This document shows, one piece after another, positions 51,572 to 62,692 of a stretch of 64,000 nt of DNA. Location: contig BEXV01000020.1 in the NCBI GenBank assembly GCA_003118195.1, positions 246,434 through 310,433 on the forward strand, given 5' to 3'. The notes beneath the pieces are model-generated. The model saw only the letters and a program-made list of their open reading frames with translations. It had not been told where the DNA came from and ran no database searches. This DNA comes from Hemicentrotus pulcherrimus (taxonomy: Eukaryota > Echinodermata > Echinoidea > Camarodonta > Strongylocentrotidae). The position numbers were made by a program, and so were the translations under genes. Positions within the stretch are counted from its first letter, which is position 1. Every line of letters starts with the position of its first letter.

Positions 51572-51702
51572 CGGACCGATGGGACATAAAAACCAATGAA
51601 CCGTCGGACCAATGGGACTCGGGACAAATTAGCCATGGGACCAAAGGAACGCCAGACCATGGTCAGACCAATGTGCCGTAAGACCAAAGGGACATGGGAC
51701 CA
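51572..51702. repeat. Degenerate minisatellite of ~15-18 bp units (GACCAANGGGAC)
   Basis: Successive units read GGACCGATGGGACATAAA, GGACCAATGGGACTCG, GGGACCAAAGGAACGCCA, GACCAATGTGCCGTAA, GACCAAAGGGACATGG and similar, with variable spacing. At least seven units are recognisable by eye. Confidence 0.75.
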
Positions 51703-52153
51703 TACATGCTGCGACTGCCTCATAATGAAAAGTATTCATTTCTCACAATAACACCAAATTATACAGTTGATAATACCAGTAGCTACTGCTTGTTTCTATC
51801 TTACCCTCCTTATCTAGATCTGTCTTCACTCATTCTTTTCCAAGACATAGAATCGTGTCTATATATACCCAGGCTGTCATCTGTGCGGGCCTATTGCGCA
51901 AAGCGTTTTCGGAAGCGATGGCTTAATTGCATGCGAAGTCGTATTACGAGATACTATAACGCCGCTGAGTCGGGCTGGGAAATCAAGAAATTGGGTTGGA
52001 AATAAGTTCAAATTTTCTCCCAAAAGATGTGAGACGGTTCTCCAAATGGATCGAAATGAGGAGTAACTCGAGAGGTCAAAAACCTTCTAGAAGACGCTTT
52101 GACGCAGAGCAGAACAACGATTTGGGTTTTGCATTTCGACATGTCTATCTGAG
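51703..52153. other. Non-coding DNA
   Basis: A 103-codon + frame (51694-52005) starts inside the minisatellite and has no recognisable domain. Nothing else seen. Confidence 0.5.
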
Positions 52154-52455
52154 TTAATTTCTTCAGTTGCAGTTGAAGAACAGATATCGAGGGATGGTTT
52201 ATGGATTATTTTTTTCCTTCATTCTCTTGAGCATGGAGATTTAAAAATGCATTTGATCGAGTTTGGATTAACGGTATCTTAGCATAACAATCGTGTTTTT
52301 TTACACCCATTGAACACGCGGCGTCATTTTGATTGCGTGATTTATAATCACACCTACAAATGCCATTAGTGCGTGCGCCAGTGATTAATTCCACTCAATG
52401 TTTGGGACCGTTTAGATTCACGTTTCAACTCTCGTCTGCAGCGTCCAAGACCTCG
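52154..52455. repeat. Duplicated segment, copy 1 (ends at an N)
   Basis: This ~302-bp segment, from TTAATTTCTTCAGTTGCAG to GTCCAAGACCTCG, recurs at 52617-52943 in the same orientation with high identity. It stops exactly at the single N at 52456. It lacks the terminal inverted-repeat element that abuts copy 2. Confidence 0.9.
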
Positions 52456-52456
52456 N

Positions 52457-52620
52457 ACACATGGTGTCAGGCTATGCTCATTACTCAGCCAGTATACATT
52501 TTCTTCCAAAATTGTTTGGCACATGTTATTCATTTGTAATCTTGAACATTCAGTGTAAGTTTCGTTTGATTCTGTGAAAATTAATTTTCTTTTTTTACCA
52601 GTACTGGAGTTTATCTTTAA
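52457..52620 (-). mobile_element. Truncated inverted copy of the 423-bp TTAA element
   Basis: Reads as the reverse complement of the left part of the 47561-47983 element. It ends with GGAGTTTATCT then TTAA at 52617-52620 and lacks about 28 interior bases. Its other end is cut off by the N at 52456. The TTAA is shared with the start of copy 2 of the flanking duplication. Confidence 0.75.
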
Positions 52621-52943
52621 TTTCTTTAGTTGCAGTTGAAGAACAGAAATCGAGGGATGGTATATGGATTTTTTGTTTTCCTTCATACTCTTACATGGAG
52701 CATGGAGATTCAAAAATGCATTTGATCGAGTTTGGATTAACGGTATCTTAGCATAACAATCGTGTTTCTTTACACCCATTGAACACGCGGTGTCGTTTTG
52801 ATTGCGTGATTTACTACCCTGTATGCTTTAAATAATCACACCTACACATGCCATTAGTGCGTGCGCCAGTGATTAATTCCACTCAATGTTTGGGACCGTT
52901 TAGATTCACGTTTCAACTCTCGTCTGCAGCGTCCAAGACCTCG
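52617..52943. repeat. Duplicated segment, copy 2
   Basis: Second copy of the segment at 52154-52455. It carries a ~20-bp insertion (TACTACCCTGTATGCTTTAA region) between GTGATTTA and TAATCACACC and a few substitutions, and it continues past the point where copy 1 meets the N. Confidence 0.9.
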
Positions 52944-55900
52944 ATGCAGCCCTGCGTCAGCAAATGGCGCTTTGGTCAACATTGTCATTTTAGATGTTCC
53001 TTAGTGATCATGAAGTCAATCAACAATCATCAATAAAGTGACCCTTCATGCTCCTGTTTTTTTTTAAATTTCATCTACGTGGATAAAACTAAAAAGTAAA
53101 TTTATGGAATTTTGATAGATTCAAACATACGTTATTGCTCCTATATCATTGTATGTAATGGAATGGTATGTGTGTCAAATACTTTCGATCATTGAGGATG
53201 AGAACTGGGCCCACAACCATACTAGACATACAGGGGGAATAATTCATTTCACCGCGCTCATGTTCAAAGCATGTTTTACTTTGAAAAGCGATTACCGAGT
53301 AAGATAGATACTTTAGGGGGACACCTACAGGCATTCATGAGATACTTATACGTCTACCTGATGTATTTGTTCCGGTCGTGCACACCTTAACCAAAGAAAA
53401 TGGCGCGAGATAATTTACCAAGGGAATTTCATCGATATTTTCTTGATGAGAGTTTGATTGACTCGCGTGTTCATGTATCCGCCCTGGGAAATACTCTGCC
53501 CTAGTTGAGGTATTACTGACAACGAGGTTCAGAATACGATTCGGTTTGTTCGCTCCTTGAACATTGCCCGATAATCTCTTCTTTTGTCTGTATATCCACT
53601 GCAAATCATCGTTTATGGTTCAGGGTGGTGTAAATAGAGACCATCCCGACATAGCAACGTGTTTGTACAAAATAAGAGACAATGAAATGGATTGAAGTGA
53701 CAATAATGGGAATTGAGTCGTTAAGAGTGTAATAATTCGTTTTGCAGAAACAGCTTAAAAGGAGCACACTGATTCGAATAATATCACTGAAGAAGTTGAA
53801 ATATAAACTCGATCTGTATTTCACGATGCTTATTTTCATCGAAGTAATAACTGCTTATACATTAGCAGACTTTAAATCAAAGTTTGCTCTAAAGATGAAA
53901 TAAATAAGTAGTGAGTGTTCTCTTCTTTCTAATATGATGTGGAAAAAAAAACATATGGTATTGTTGTCCCAAGAAAAGGATCGTTCTTGAAGTGATCGCT
54001 TATATTCTTATAGGACAAGGACATTGTATGACCAGTACTAAACAGCATCATGACCACTCTCCTACAAACTCTCCCGATGGTGTTTTGTCATACAAGCCCC
54101 ATCCCTTTTTTTCGAGATTGTCACTAATGTTCCAAACTAAACAGATCGATAGGGATTCCGTTCACACCCGGTTGTTTATTGACAGCAGGACCCTTTCTTC
54201 CAATTAACGCTCGTGTTCAATCAGGGTGATGCGCACTTAAAAATCTAGGGAGCTCCTTTTGGCCCCCAGTACAAGATGTCTAAAAAAGAATCCATGTGAA
54301 TTAAGCATGTGATAACATAACATAATTACTGATAAGTCAATAGAATACTAGCCAAATCGACTCAACACCAAGTTGGATTATAAACGAGTCTGTCAATTGC
54401 ACATTCTTGGATAAAAGGCATTTGATAGTAGAAGCAGGGATATGCGAGTTAAACTAACATATCCCTGGTAGAAGTGAAAGTTGTCATAGATTTATTTAGA
54501 TTTATATGCATGTACATATACGTCTCTCCCCGAGACAGGATTATATGAGCTTGAGTGAATTTTATATTCTCTACCATACATCTCTCATACGATACCTCAT
54601 AACATGAGTCATATTCTGGGTTTACAGGCAATACTCGCATGCACTCTGCGGGGCTTTTTCCTGAACTTTTTGTTATGACCCACCCTGTAGATGACTGAGA
54701 AAAGGCCAACCGGTTTGTTCAACACAAACCTATCAATTGCATGGTAAACCTACCACTCACCCGACACATTCGAAGGATAACACTGAAAGAGACGTGTTCC
54801 CCAAGAGGGGTACTATACTTCCCCCTTTTGTTCTACATCTCCTCAAATTTTAAGAAGTGGGATCTTGATTCTACTTCTTTCCACGTGTTGGTCAAACATT
54901 TGCTCTGTGACGACACACATTGTCTCTCTCTGCATCGCTTCTGTTGTTAATGCCATTTCATTATAGGATTCGGGCGGTTAAATGTACCTTTGATGGTTGT
55001 TTACTTTGCACCCCTCCTTCCTTCCTGGTAATATTGTTGCTGTTTAGATTTGAACAAAGTGTCCATTTAATGATGCTTTATACAAGATCACAAAGACTAT
55101 CCAAAAATCAACACTAGGCAATTTCAAAATGTGTGCGTCACCTCTGGAAATATGCGAACATCACAATGACCCATTACATAACCCGAACCGTATTTCGATA
55201 GCCGATGCAAAATGGTATTGAAATGTCACAAATCAACAAACAGACAACAAGGTCACTTCACTGCCTACTTTAGTTTTTTTCAAAACATTTGGCTTCTATC
55301 CTAGCCTCATAACATACCTGATAACCACCATCCATTTTCGTACGATTTGGTTGACATTGATTCTAAGAATTATTTGGTATTGCTCTAAAAGCCAATCGAT
55401 GTGCTTGCCTCCATTTTGATTTCCTATAAACAATACCAACATGAAAGCTAAGCACGATTCACTCGAACATAACATCAAAGAAAATCACTATTTTGTATAA
55501 AGCACTCCAACAAAGTTATTAAGAAAAGCCACATATGCACTTATACAAAGTTTTTTAAAACGTAAAAACTTTCGATAGCGACGTGACGTGGCGTTCAGGA
55601 GAGGCAAAAATAAAAGGGATCAGATATCAGATGGCACCATAAAAGCTATCGACCTACATGTGTCTGTTTTCTTTTAATCACATTTTGCTGAAAAGCCTGT
55701 TTGTTGTCGAGAATAAATGGATGGTTATGGAGGGATGGTAATATGATTCTTTTGGCGAAACTAGGGAATCCATTTTCAGATTATTGAGTTTTCTCGCTCG
55801 TGATGCAATGAAAATAGAATGCGAGGGAGTAACGCCGCGTTTTATCTGTTTTCGCGCCGAGATTTCAGAACCTGTTTTATTTACCTAGATTTAGTCAATT

Positions 55901-57599
55901 GTGTAGTGGAGAGTTTCATTAAAAATCGTTTTGTTAAGAAAACACATAACAACTGGGAGTGTATAAAAGACTACAACAGCACGACGAGGTCTCACATTTA
56001 CAATATCTGATCTAACAAAATAAATCATTTAAAGTTTCAACAATAGTTTTGAGCACGTGTTTATAAATGATAGACAGTTCCGAATGGAAATTCCCCTCAC
56101 TCTCTGTGATATTAGGTGAAAGTTTCTACTTTTAAACAATTCCAGTCGCCTGCATTAATTTCGTCAAATGTCCCCCGAGACAAATGACATTCAGTTGTTT
56201 TTTAACTTACTTTACGATAAGTTCTTTGAACGACCTTAGATAAAATTTTGAGTAGACGATGGTAGTTTTTACAAGAAACTTTATACAAGACATACTCAAA
56301 GCAAGTGTAGTTTATGATCCCATTCGAAATTTGTTACATACAGAAAAATAACAGTTTTGAAAGGGGAAAACTCACAAAACGGAAGGGCTTTCACCGTTTT
56401 CTTGGGGTAAAGGCAATGCAGAAGGCCAGAACCATTCAACAGTGTTCAATACTACTGCACCCTTGGCTCTTCTACGTTCAATGGACAGGCAAAATGTGCC
56501 CATTTTGGCAGCTTATGCGAATTTTTCGACATGTCGGAGCCTGGCTGAATGAAAATGCAGTCCCGCTCGGAAGCTTTGGCGTCATGCTCCATTCATGGAG
56601 TGTGTTTGGCCCACAGCGGGGCTTCACGATTTCTCACGCCTCTCCGTGCGAGTTTTTCAGAAATTCAGAGCCCCCGTGTCCCTTCGTCTGATGTTTTATC
56701 ACACCATTTATCTTTCCATTATTTACTTTTTCCAATTTCCTTTTTTTTTTCATTCATACGATTTCGTCACCACGTTGCATTTGCTGCACACAGACGAATG
56801 TCGCTCACTGACGTAGCATTTACACGATTGCTCCTCTACGTCTCGTATATGCTATAGTGTGCTAGGCATATGTTATCGCATATATCAAGCTGGGGGCAGA
56901 GATTAATGATTTCATTTAGAAAATATGCTTTTTATCTCAAAAAGTAATTAGTTATAATCTACTAGCCGCTCCGACTTTTTGCCCCCCCCCCCCCTGCCGC
57001 CCCTGCTACCTGACAAGGTTAATTTGAATTAGAATCTTGCAGAGCTGTTATTTCTTTCAAACAAACTTCCTCTAACTATGGAACTGACATGTTCCAACGC
57101 TTTATATCTTGAAACAATGAATGAAGCATGATAAAGCTGACACAAATTTGTATACATTTTCAATAATAGACGACTTTCTTTGTCTCATAACCATCTAGTT
57201 AAATTTTAGCCCCTCCAATTCACCCGTCCTTCAGAAAGACTTCAAGCTGCGTGACAACAAACCGCAAACCGTGCTTCTTAGTTTTCAAACCATGCTTCTC
57301 TAATGTAAAGTCACAGTTTTCACATCATGTGGAATTAAAATCAATAGTTCCTTTTTACTTTACACTCTACTGATTTATTCTGTCTTGTAAATATTGCGGT
57401 TAGGTAGAAAACCCTGTTTGGCTAGTGCTTACTCGATTCGCAAAAAACCCATGTTAAAAGCTTTCTTCGCAGTGATGAGATCTTAATCCCTTCATTGTCT
57501 GCTTCGTCTTGGAAATTTAGGTGGAACGCTCTGATAGCAAAATCTCATTTCCATATCGTGGCCCACCATTTCTGTATTTGTTGTTTTAGAAGTGTTCTG
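52944..57599. other. Non-coding DNA, no convincing gene
   Basis: A 10-bp perfect inverted repeat CAGGGATATG/CATATCCCTG lies at 54435-54467. The stretch 56314-56700 is GC-richer and open on + for 125 codons (to 56691) without any recognised domain. A C run of 13 is at 56982-56994. No RNA gene seen. Confidence 0.55.
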
Positions 57600-57815
57600 T
57601 GTTATGCCGTTTTCTTCAATTTTGTATACAAGGAGATTTTCTTTCCAAAGTCTACATAAATTTCAGCAACGAACTTTTCATGTTCCTGAGAATGTACAAA
57701 GCTATTTCTCCTCCCCGTAATAAAGGTTGTAATATTCTGTGATTCGCTTAACAATCTGCTTTCCCCTTGTTTCTCAGAGTATACAAAGCCATTTTTCCTT
57801 CCCATAAGTGTCTGC
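57600..57815 (-). repeat. ~87-bp repeat with an open minus-strand frame
   Basis: GAGAATGTACAAAGCTATTT at about 57690 and the related CAGAGTATACAAAGCCATTT at about 57777 are spaced about 87 bp (29 codons) apart. A weaker relative is near 57620-57655. On the minus strand the repeats translate as GRKNGFVYSEKQ, GRRNSFVHSQEH and GKKISLYTKLK in one open frame. This could be a decayed repeat-containing protein or chance framing of a minisatellite. Confidence 0.4.
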
Positions 57816-60800
57816 TAATCGTATTAAATATTTATCCACTTTGATGTGCAAACAGAAATATGGACAGCACCTTTTGTCCTTTCTTGGATGAAAAGACTTG
57901 AATTGTCAGATTTGTGAGCATTCTGCAAATACGTATAGAGTCAATATTTGATTTGTTGCTCTCCGCGTTGAATCCATGACCTTCGGTTATTCTTCCAAAA
58001 ATAAGAGTTTTTGAAAAGAAAAATTCCACCCATATCAGTACTCAATATGGTGAACCGGTGCTCACATCGCCAATATTTACTTGCCGCATTATGTAAAGAT
58101 GATGGGACTGTAAAAAGAAAAATATCCGCTTTTAAACAAAAAATATGTGTTTGTATAAAACTCACAGACTCGCAGGTACATTTTTATTGTTGTTAATACT
58201 ATCACAATCAGTGATGCATTGACCTGTACCATTACATGAAATTGTTGTTACATTGTTATTCTAGAAATGTACATTCATTTTGTGTGCGGTCATGAGATAT
58301 CAAATTTGTCTCCCCTTGTTCTAAAACATGACGAGGTCCATGTTACCTAAAAACAGTGGATTGATTTATTGGTTTAAAAGGTTTCTCAAGATAGTGTGGT
58401 CTCGAAATTGCTCACGTTTTGCCCGCACCTTTCTTGGGGTTGGTGGCACATTATATTTCTCCTGTACCTCCTGAGCCCCCTCCCCCCCCCTCCCCCCNAA
58501 CCTTGCTCGTTATCATCCAAAATAACTTGATGACCTTTTTCACTTTCATTTGTGGAGTTTCAGTATATAGAGTATGCCAATAAATCTTACTTGAAATATT
58601 CTTCAATGCAAAAGAATGGTCAAATTCTTTCTTTTTTCCACCAAACTTCACCTAACTTTCCCGCAAATAAATGGTTATTGACCGAAGCCATAATTACCAC
58701 TACCTCTGCAGTAATCTAGATCATAGGTTTATAGATATCGTTACTTTATGACATTTCTAGCTTATGAATTTGGGCCAAGACTGATCTACAAAAATTTTAA
58801 AGCGAGTCTCCATCTGGTGCGTCATTTGACATTTCAAATACAAGTCATCATGATATCTAGAAAACGTTCGAACTCGTTTCTATTATTTCTACCTCTACCG
58901 CAGAACGAAAATATGGGAAACCCGTTCTGGTAATTAAATTAGAATATGATTAATGAGGTTCGCGTGGTCATATTTGGAAATGTGGAACTGCCCAAAACTT
59001 TTGCTCAGCTCCTGCTTCTGTCGTTATAGATGCTCAACTTTCATCAAAATTCCATCAGTGCTGTTTGCGAACTCATTTTCCTAACCGTAACTGTAGGTTT
59101 GTGGAGCCCCTCTGTGGTAGACTGGGAGGAGATTGCATTTTTATAATAGCAGAAACAGTTACTCACTAAATATACAATTATTTGATGTAGTCTGAAACTC
59201 GTATATGTATAGATTATGCATCTGTTCATGAATATTCATATTTTATGTCTAAGTTAAAACGATTACAAATTGAACAGTATAGTCTTGACATAACGCTTCG
59301 CGATTAAACGCTTCTAGCTTAAACAGTTTTCAATTCCAATAGGGCAGTTTTTCATCCCTATTTTGAATGCAATAATGCCAATATATATGGCTTGAATTGT
59401 GGTTAAATTTTGTATTGTTTAAGGACCCCGCCTCATTAAGACTAGAAGAGATGTGAAATACCCCGGCCCCGCCCCAACAACAACAACATGTTATATCAGC
59501 ATGCACAAACCATGACGTAACGTGACATTTGAACTATTTTATTTTATGCTAAAAAAAGGTCTTCTTTTTGGAGGGGGGTGGGTGTCGAGGGCCTGATTGT
59601 GGGAACCGGATAGAGCGATATAATTTATACGAGGTGACGATTTAATGATATTTTCAAGCTATTAAATACCTTTCTGACCAAATCATAAATTATGTTGAAA
59701 CTCTAAAGCAACAAGTCTCTTCAGCCGGTCTACCAATAAGAAGGGATTTAGTTTCAGCATGGTTTCAGTACGTGACAATGGCCCTGAAAAGGCGAGAGAT
59801 TTGGAAGTCCTGTGGTTGATATAACGTGCCTAAAATATGCATCTCATGGTCATCAAATTGGACGATTATTTATCCGCCGTCAAAAGAGCCACCTTAAATC
59901 TTTCAGCCAGACAAATAGCCGAATTGACCACAAACACAACGAGTCATGATTGAATTACCAACACGTGCGAACTAATTCTTTATTGGCATTCCTTCGTTCT
60001 TTCGATCTTTTATAAAGAAGAAAAGAGGCAAAAATTTGCAGCCACCAAATAAAATTAACCGTGCCCAGAGTTTCCACAGTGACTTGCAACAAGGAATCGA
60101 ATTTGTCGGACCGAGCGGAAACTTTTGTTGCGAAGGATCGATACACACCTTAATGATACTCGTTTCGTTTTCCGACTCCGTTGCGCTATGATTATTCAAA
60201 TTAAACTTAATTATGAAGTAAACGTATTCTTAGAGACCAACCCTTCCTTCTGATGTAGGCTGTCAATAATCATTTTGCTTCGCGTTCAAATGGACGCAGA
60301 CGACTGTTTGCGGTTGTGATATTTTGTTGTACTTCTAGTTTCGCGCGCGTTTCTTCTCTTCCGCGATTCACACCTAGACTTGGGTGAAGCTGAGTAGACA
60401 GCACTAATTGAATAGTGTTATTTTAACCCTTTCCTGCAATTTTGTTTCCAATTCCTTAACAATTATGTATCACGTGACTAGGTCGTAGGGAGTTCATGCG
60501 GCGCTGGAACGTGCTTGATTGAATAATTGGTCAATAATTGGCAATGAGGAAAATGGAGGAAAAATGTGTATTTAAATTAGCTTTGGACAAATTCTATATT
60601 AAGAAACTTAGAAATCGAATTTAAAAGTCAGGTTTATTCCAGGAACCATGTAAGATTGTAGAAATTAGATTATGTCTCCAGGCAATCGCGTATTTGGGCA
60701 TAATCATTTGAATACATACATATAAAAATCCAAAGCAATCATATCAAATGAACTTATTTTGTTTTAATTCAATGAAATCAATCTCAATTTTGAATAGCAC

Positions 60801-61200
60801 AGGGCCTTCATCAACCTTTTGACATAATGTTGTGTGAATCGTTGTGAATGTTTTTACACTATTCTTATTTTATGTATGATAGTGACAGTTATTCGCGAAT
60901 AATCGCATTATGTAAAGATAATCATGATCAACACGTATCATACCAACTGAAACACGTCATTACAATTGAGAAATGTTCAGCTCACAACTCTTAAGGGATT
61001 CACACCAAGAAGCAAAAGTGTTTTGAATTGATGCAAAATTCATTTCATTACGAAGGGAAAGCCTTACTGATCAATTACAACAAATTTCCTCTTCAAAATA
61101 TGTTTTGGGCCCGCAGAAATCAACTTTCAAAAATGTTAGTTTTGAGATCCAGATTTACTGCCTATTCGTATTTTTTCGTATTTTGTCGTAGTTCTTCGTG
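57816..61200. other. Non-coding DNA, poly-C/N junction, possible intronic regulatory words
   Basis: A C-rich run ends in N at 58498. Around 60300-60560 there are TCACACCT (T-box type, 60368-60375), CACGTG (60471-60476) and a tandem AATAATTGG pair (about 60522-60541). These are short motifs with no proof of function. No gene recognised. Confidence 0.5.
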
Positions 61201-61323
61201 TGACGTCACACCCTGGACACGGCTGTTAAAAAAAGGCTGCTAGCTTCCGCTTGGTCTGCAGCTAGACGCACTAAGCGGAAGCTAGCAGCCGGTACCGAGC
61301 TGTTTGTCCAGGGTGTGACCTCA
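61201..61323. mobile_element. Inverted-repeat element, arms ~51-52 bp
   Basis: The left arm starts TGACGTCACACCCTGGACA and ends GGCTGCTAGCTTCCGCTT at 61252. The right arm 61273-61323 is the inverted counterpart (AAGCGGAAGCTAGCAGCC ... TGTCCAGGGTGTGACCTCA). Inner 18 bp match perfectly, the outer ~19 bp nearly so, and the middle is diverged. The loop is about 20 bases. The left end includes a perfect CRE word TGACGTCA (61201-61208). It is probably a short MITE or foldback. Confidence 0.7.
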
Positions 61324-62475
61324 CTATTCAGAGCTCGCTACGCTCTTGTTTGGCTTAAGTTCGGGGGCGCTTGGGGGTTTAAGAAGGGTCTTGAAAGATG
61401 GCATTTTACGCCTCTCCACGATATCTATATGATTTCTCAGCAAATTATTCGTGTTTTTCAAGAGAAATTCTTTCCATCCATATGTAATTTGTTCTAATCA
61501 TCAGTTTTTTAGTAAATTTTCTTTGTGTAGCTCCTTTAAGGCACGTTTTATTTGTGATTCTGAAATTCATCATCAGATAAAGTATTATTCAGTTTTAAAA
61601 TATATATAAATACATGTATATGGCGAGGGTGGAGGCGCATATGCTAGAGTGTAAGCTATCAAATTAAAATCGTTTGACCAAGCTTGTCATTTGTAGTCCA
61701 ACAGCTTTATATTCATGTGTTGATAAATGATAGGTATTGAAAGGTTGAGAATACCTTGTCACGTTATTCTAGATTTTTGACAAGCTGACACACTACGGGG
61801 CAATCCTAAACAGGTCAATGCCACTTTTCGCGATAGAATAGCCCAAAGGATTGGTAGACATGGTCAAATTTAATCAATGTTTTTTCTTTTTAGGTTAAAT
61901 TAAGTCCGTTTCGTCGAACCAAGTGGATTAATTGGGTTAAATCGTGGTCAGTGCGATGCCCCGAGGATTTTTTTTTTTAAACTTCAGTCTCTTATAACCA
62001 CCTCGTCATATTTCATATTTAAAAGAGAATTGTGACAAAAAATACATGTATACACGTATACAATACGTATATTTCTATTGGTACCAATGTAGCAAATCTA
62101 CAAGTAATTTAATATTTCAAACACGCATAAGCCAGAATTACGATAAAACCTTTATAGAAGCGTCACTCCATGACAAAAATGAGCACTAAACAAGATCGCA
62201 AACTTACGACTTTGGAAAAATCAAGTCCAACTTAATACCCGATATCCTATGGATATCATGTTAAGATCACATGAATAACGAAATACGTCATCGCAATGTT
62301 TTCACATTCCTAAAGGTGGAAGACAAGGCCATTTAAAACTCGAAAGCCTTTACGATCATGTAAATATGAAAATGACAAAGATAGAGGCATGTAATTTCTT
62401 GTCAAATTTTCCTAAAGTGTAACTTCTAAGAGATCATAGTAGTTAATCATTTTTTCTCATATTTACTCATAAGTT
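61324..62475. other. Non-coding DNA just upstream of the netrin exon
   Basis: AT-rich, with no coding content recognised. Taken as the 3' part of the intron before the LE2 exon. Confidence 0.6.
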
Positions 62476-62497
62476 GTTCTTTCTTTCTTCTTTACAG
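62476..62497 (+). other. 3' splice site (polypyrimidine tract and AG) of the netrin LE2 exon
   Basis: A 20-odd base run of T and C ends in TTTACAG immediately before the exon. It fixes the exon start at 62498 and gives a phase-1 junction that restores the netrin reading frame. This is a strong canonical acceptor. Confidence 0.9.
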
Positions 62498-62686
62498 CAT
62501 GCAACTGCAACCTTCACGCACGCAAATGCCGGTTTAACATGGAGCTTTACAAACTATCGGGGAGAAAGAGCGGTGGGGTTTGCCTCAAGTGTCGCCACAA
62601 CACGGACGGGAGGTACTGCCACTACTGCAAGGAGGGGTACTACCGGGATCAGTCTAAACCCATCACGCACAGGAAAGTTTGCAAAG
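62498..62686 (+). CDS. netrin: Netrin internal exon encoding laminin-EGF module LE2 (V-2)
   Basis: Netrins are secreted laminin-related guidance cues that bind DCC/neogenin and UNC5 receptors. The exon is 189 nt. Its first two bases (CA) complete a codon begun in the previous exon; if that base is G, the codon is Ala, as in known netrins. Sixty-two codons follow from 62500, then one G before the donor, so both introns are phase 1. Counting from the first Cys, the eight LE cysteines are residues 1, 3, 10, 28, 31, 40, 43 and 61. The translation opens [20 protein letters not shown], has RHNTDG at 32-37, [11 protein letters not shown] at 40-50 and [10 protein letters not shown] at 53-62. This is diagnostic of netrin LE2, between LE1 and LE3. 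The basic cluster R8, K9, R11 lies where vertebrate netrin-1 LE2 carries arginines assigned, from memory of structural work, to a receptor and heparan-sulfate site. Another frame is also open across the exon, but it lacks the cysteine pattern. Orthology to a specific vertebrate netrin cannot be set from one exon. Confidence 0.96.
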
Positions 62687-62692
62687 GTGAGA
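62687..62692 (+). other. 5' splice site of the netrin LE2 exon
   Basis: The junction reads AAAG then GTGAGA, a close match to the animal donor consensus. It leaves one base (G) of the next codon in this exon. In known netrins the next residue after the CK pair is Ala (GCN), consistent with this phase. Confidence 0.9.

Noticed and set aside
61536..61546. TAAGGCACG, the 5' end of miR-124
   Set aside because: Only nine bases match. The rest of the miRNA and a hairpin are absent.
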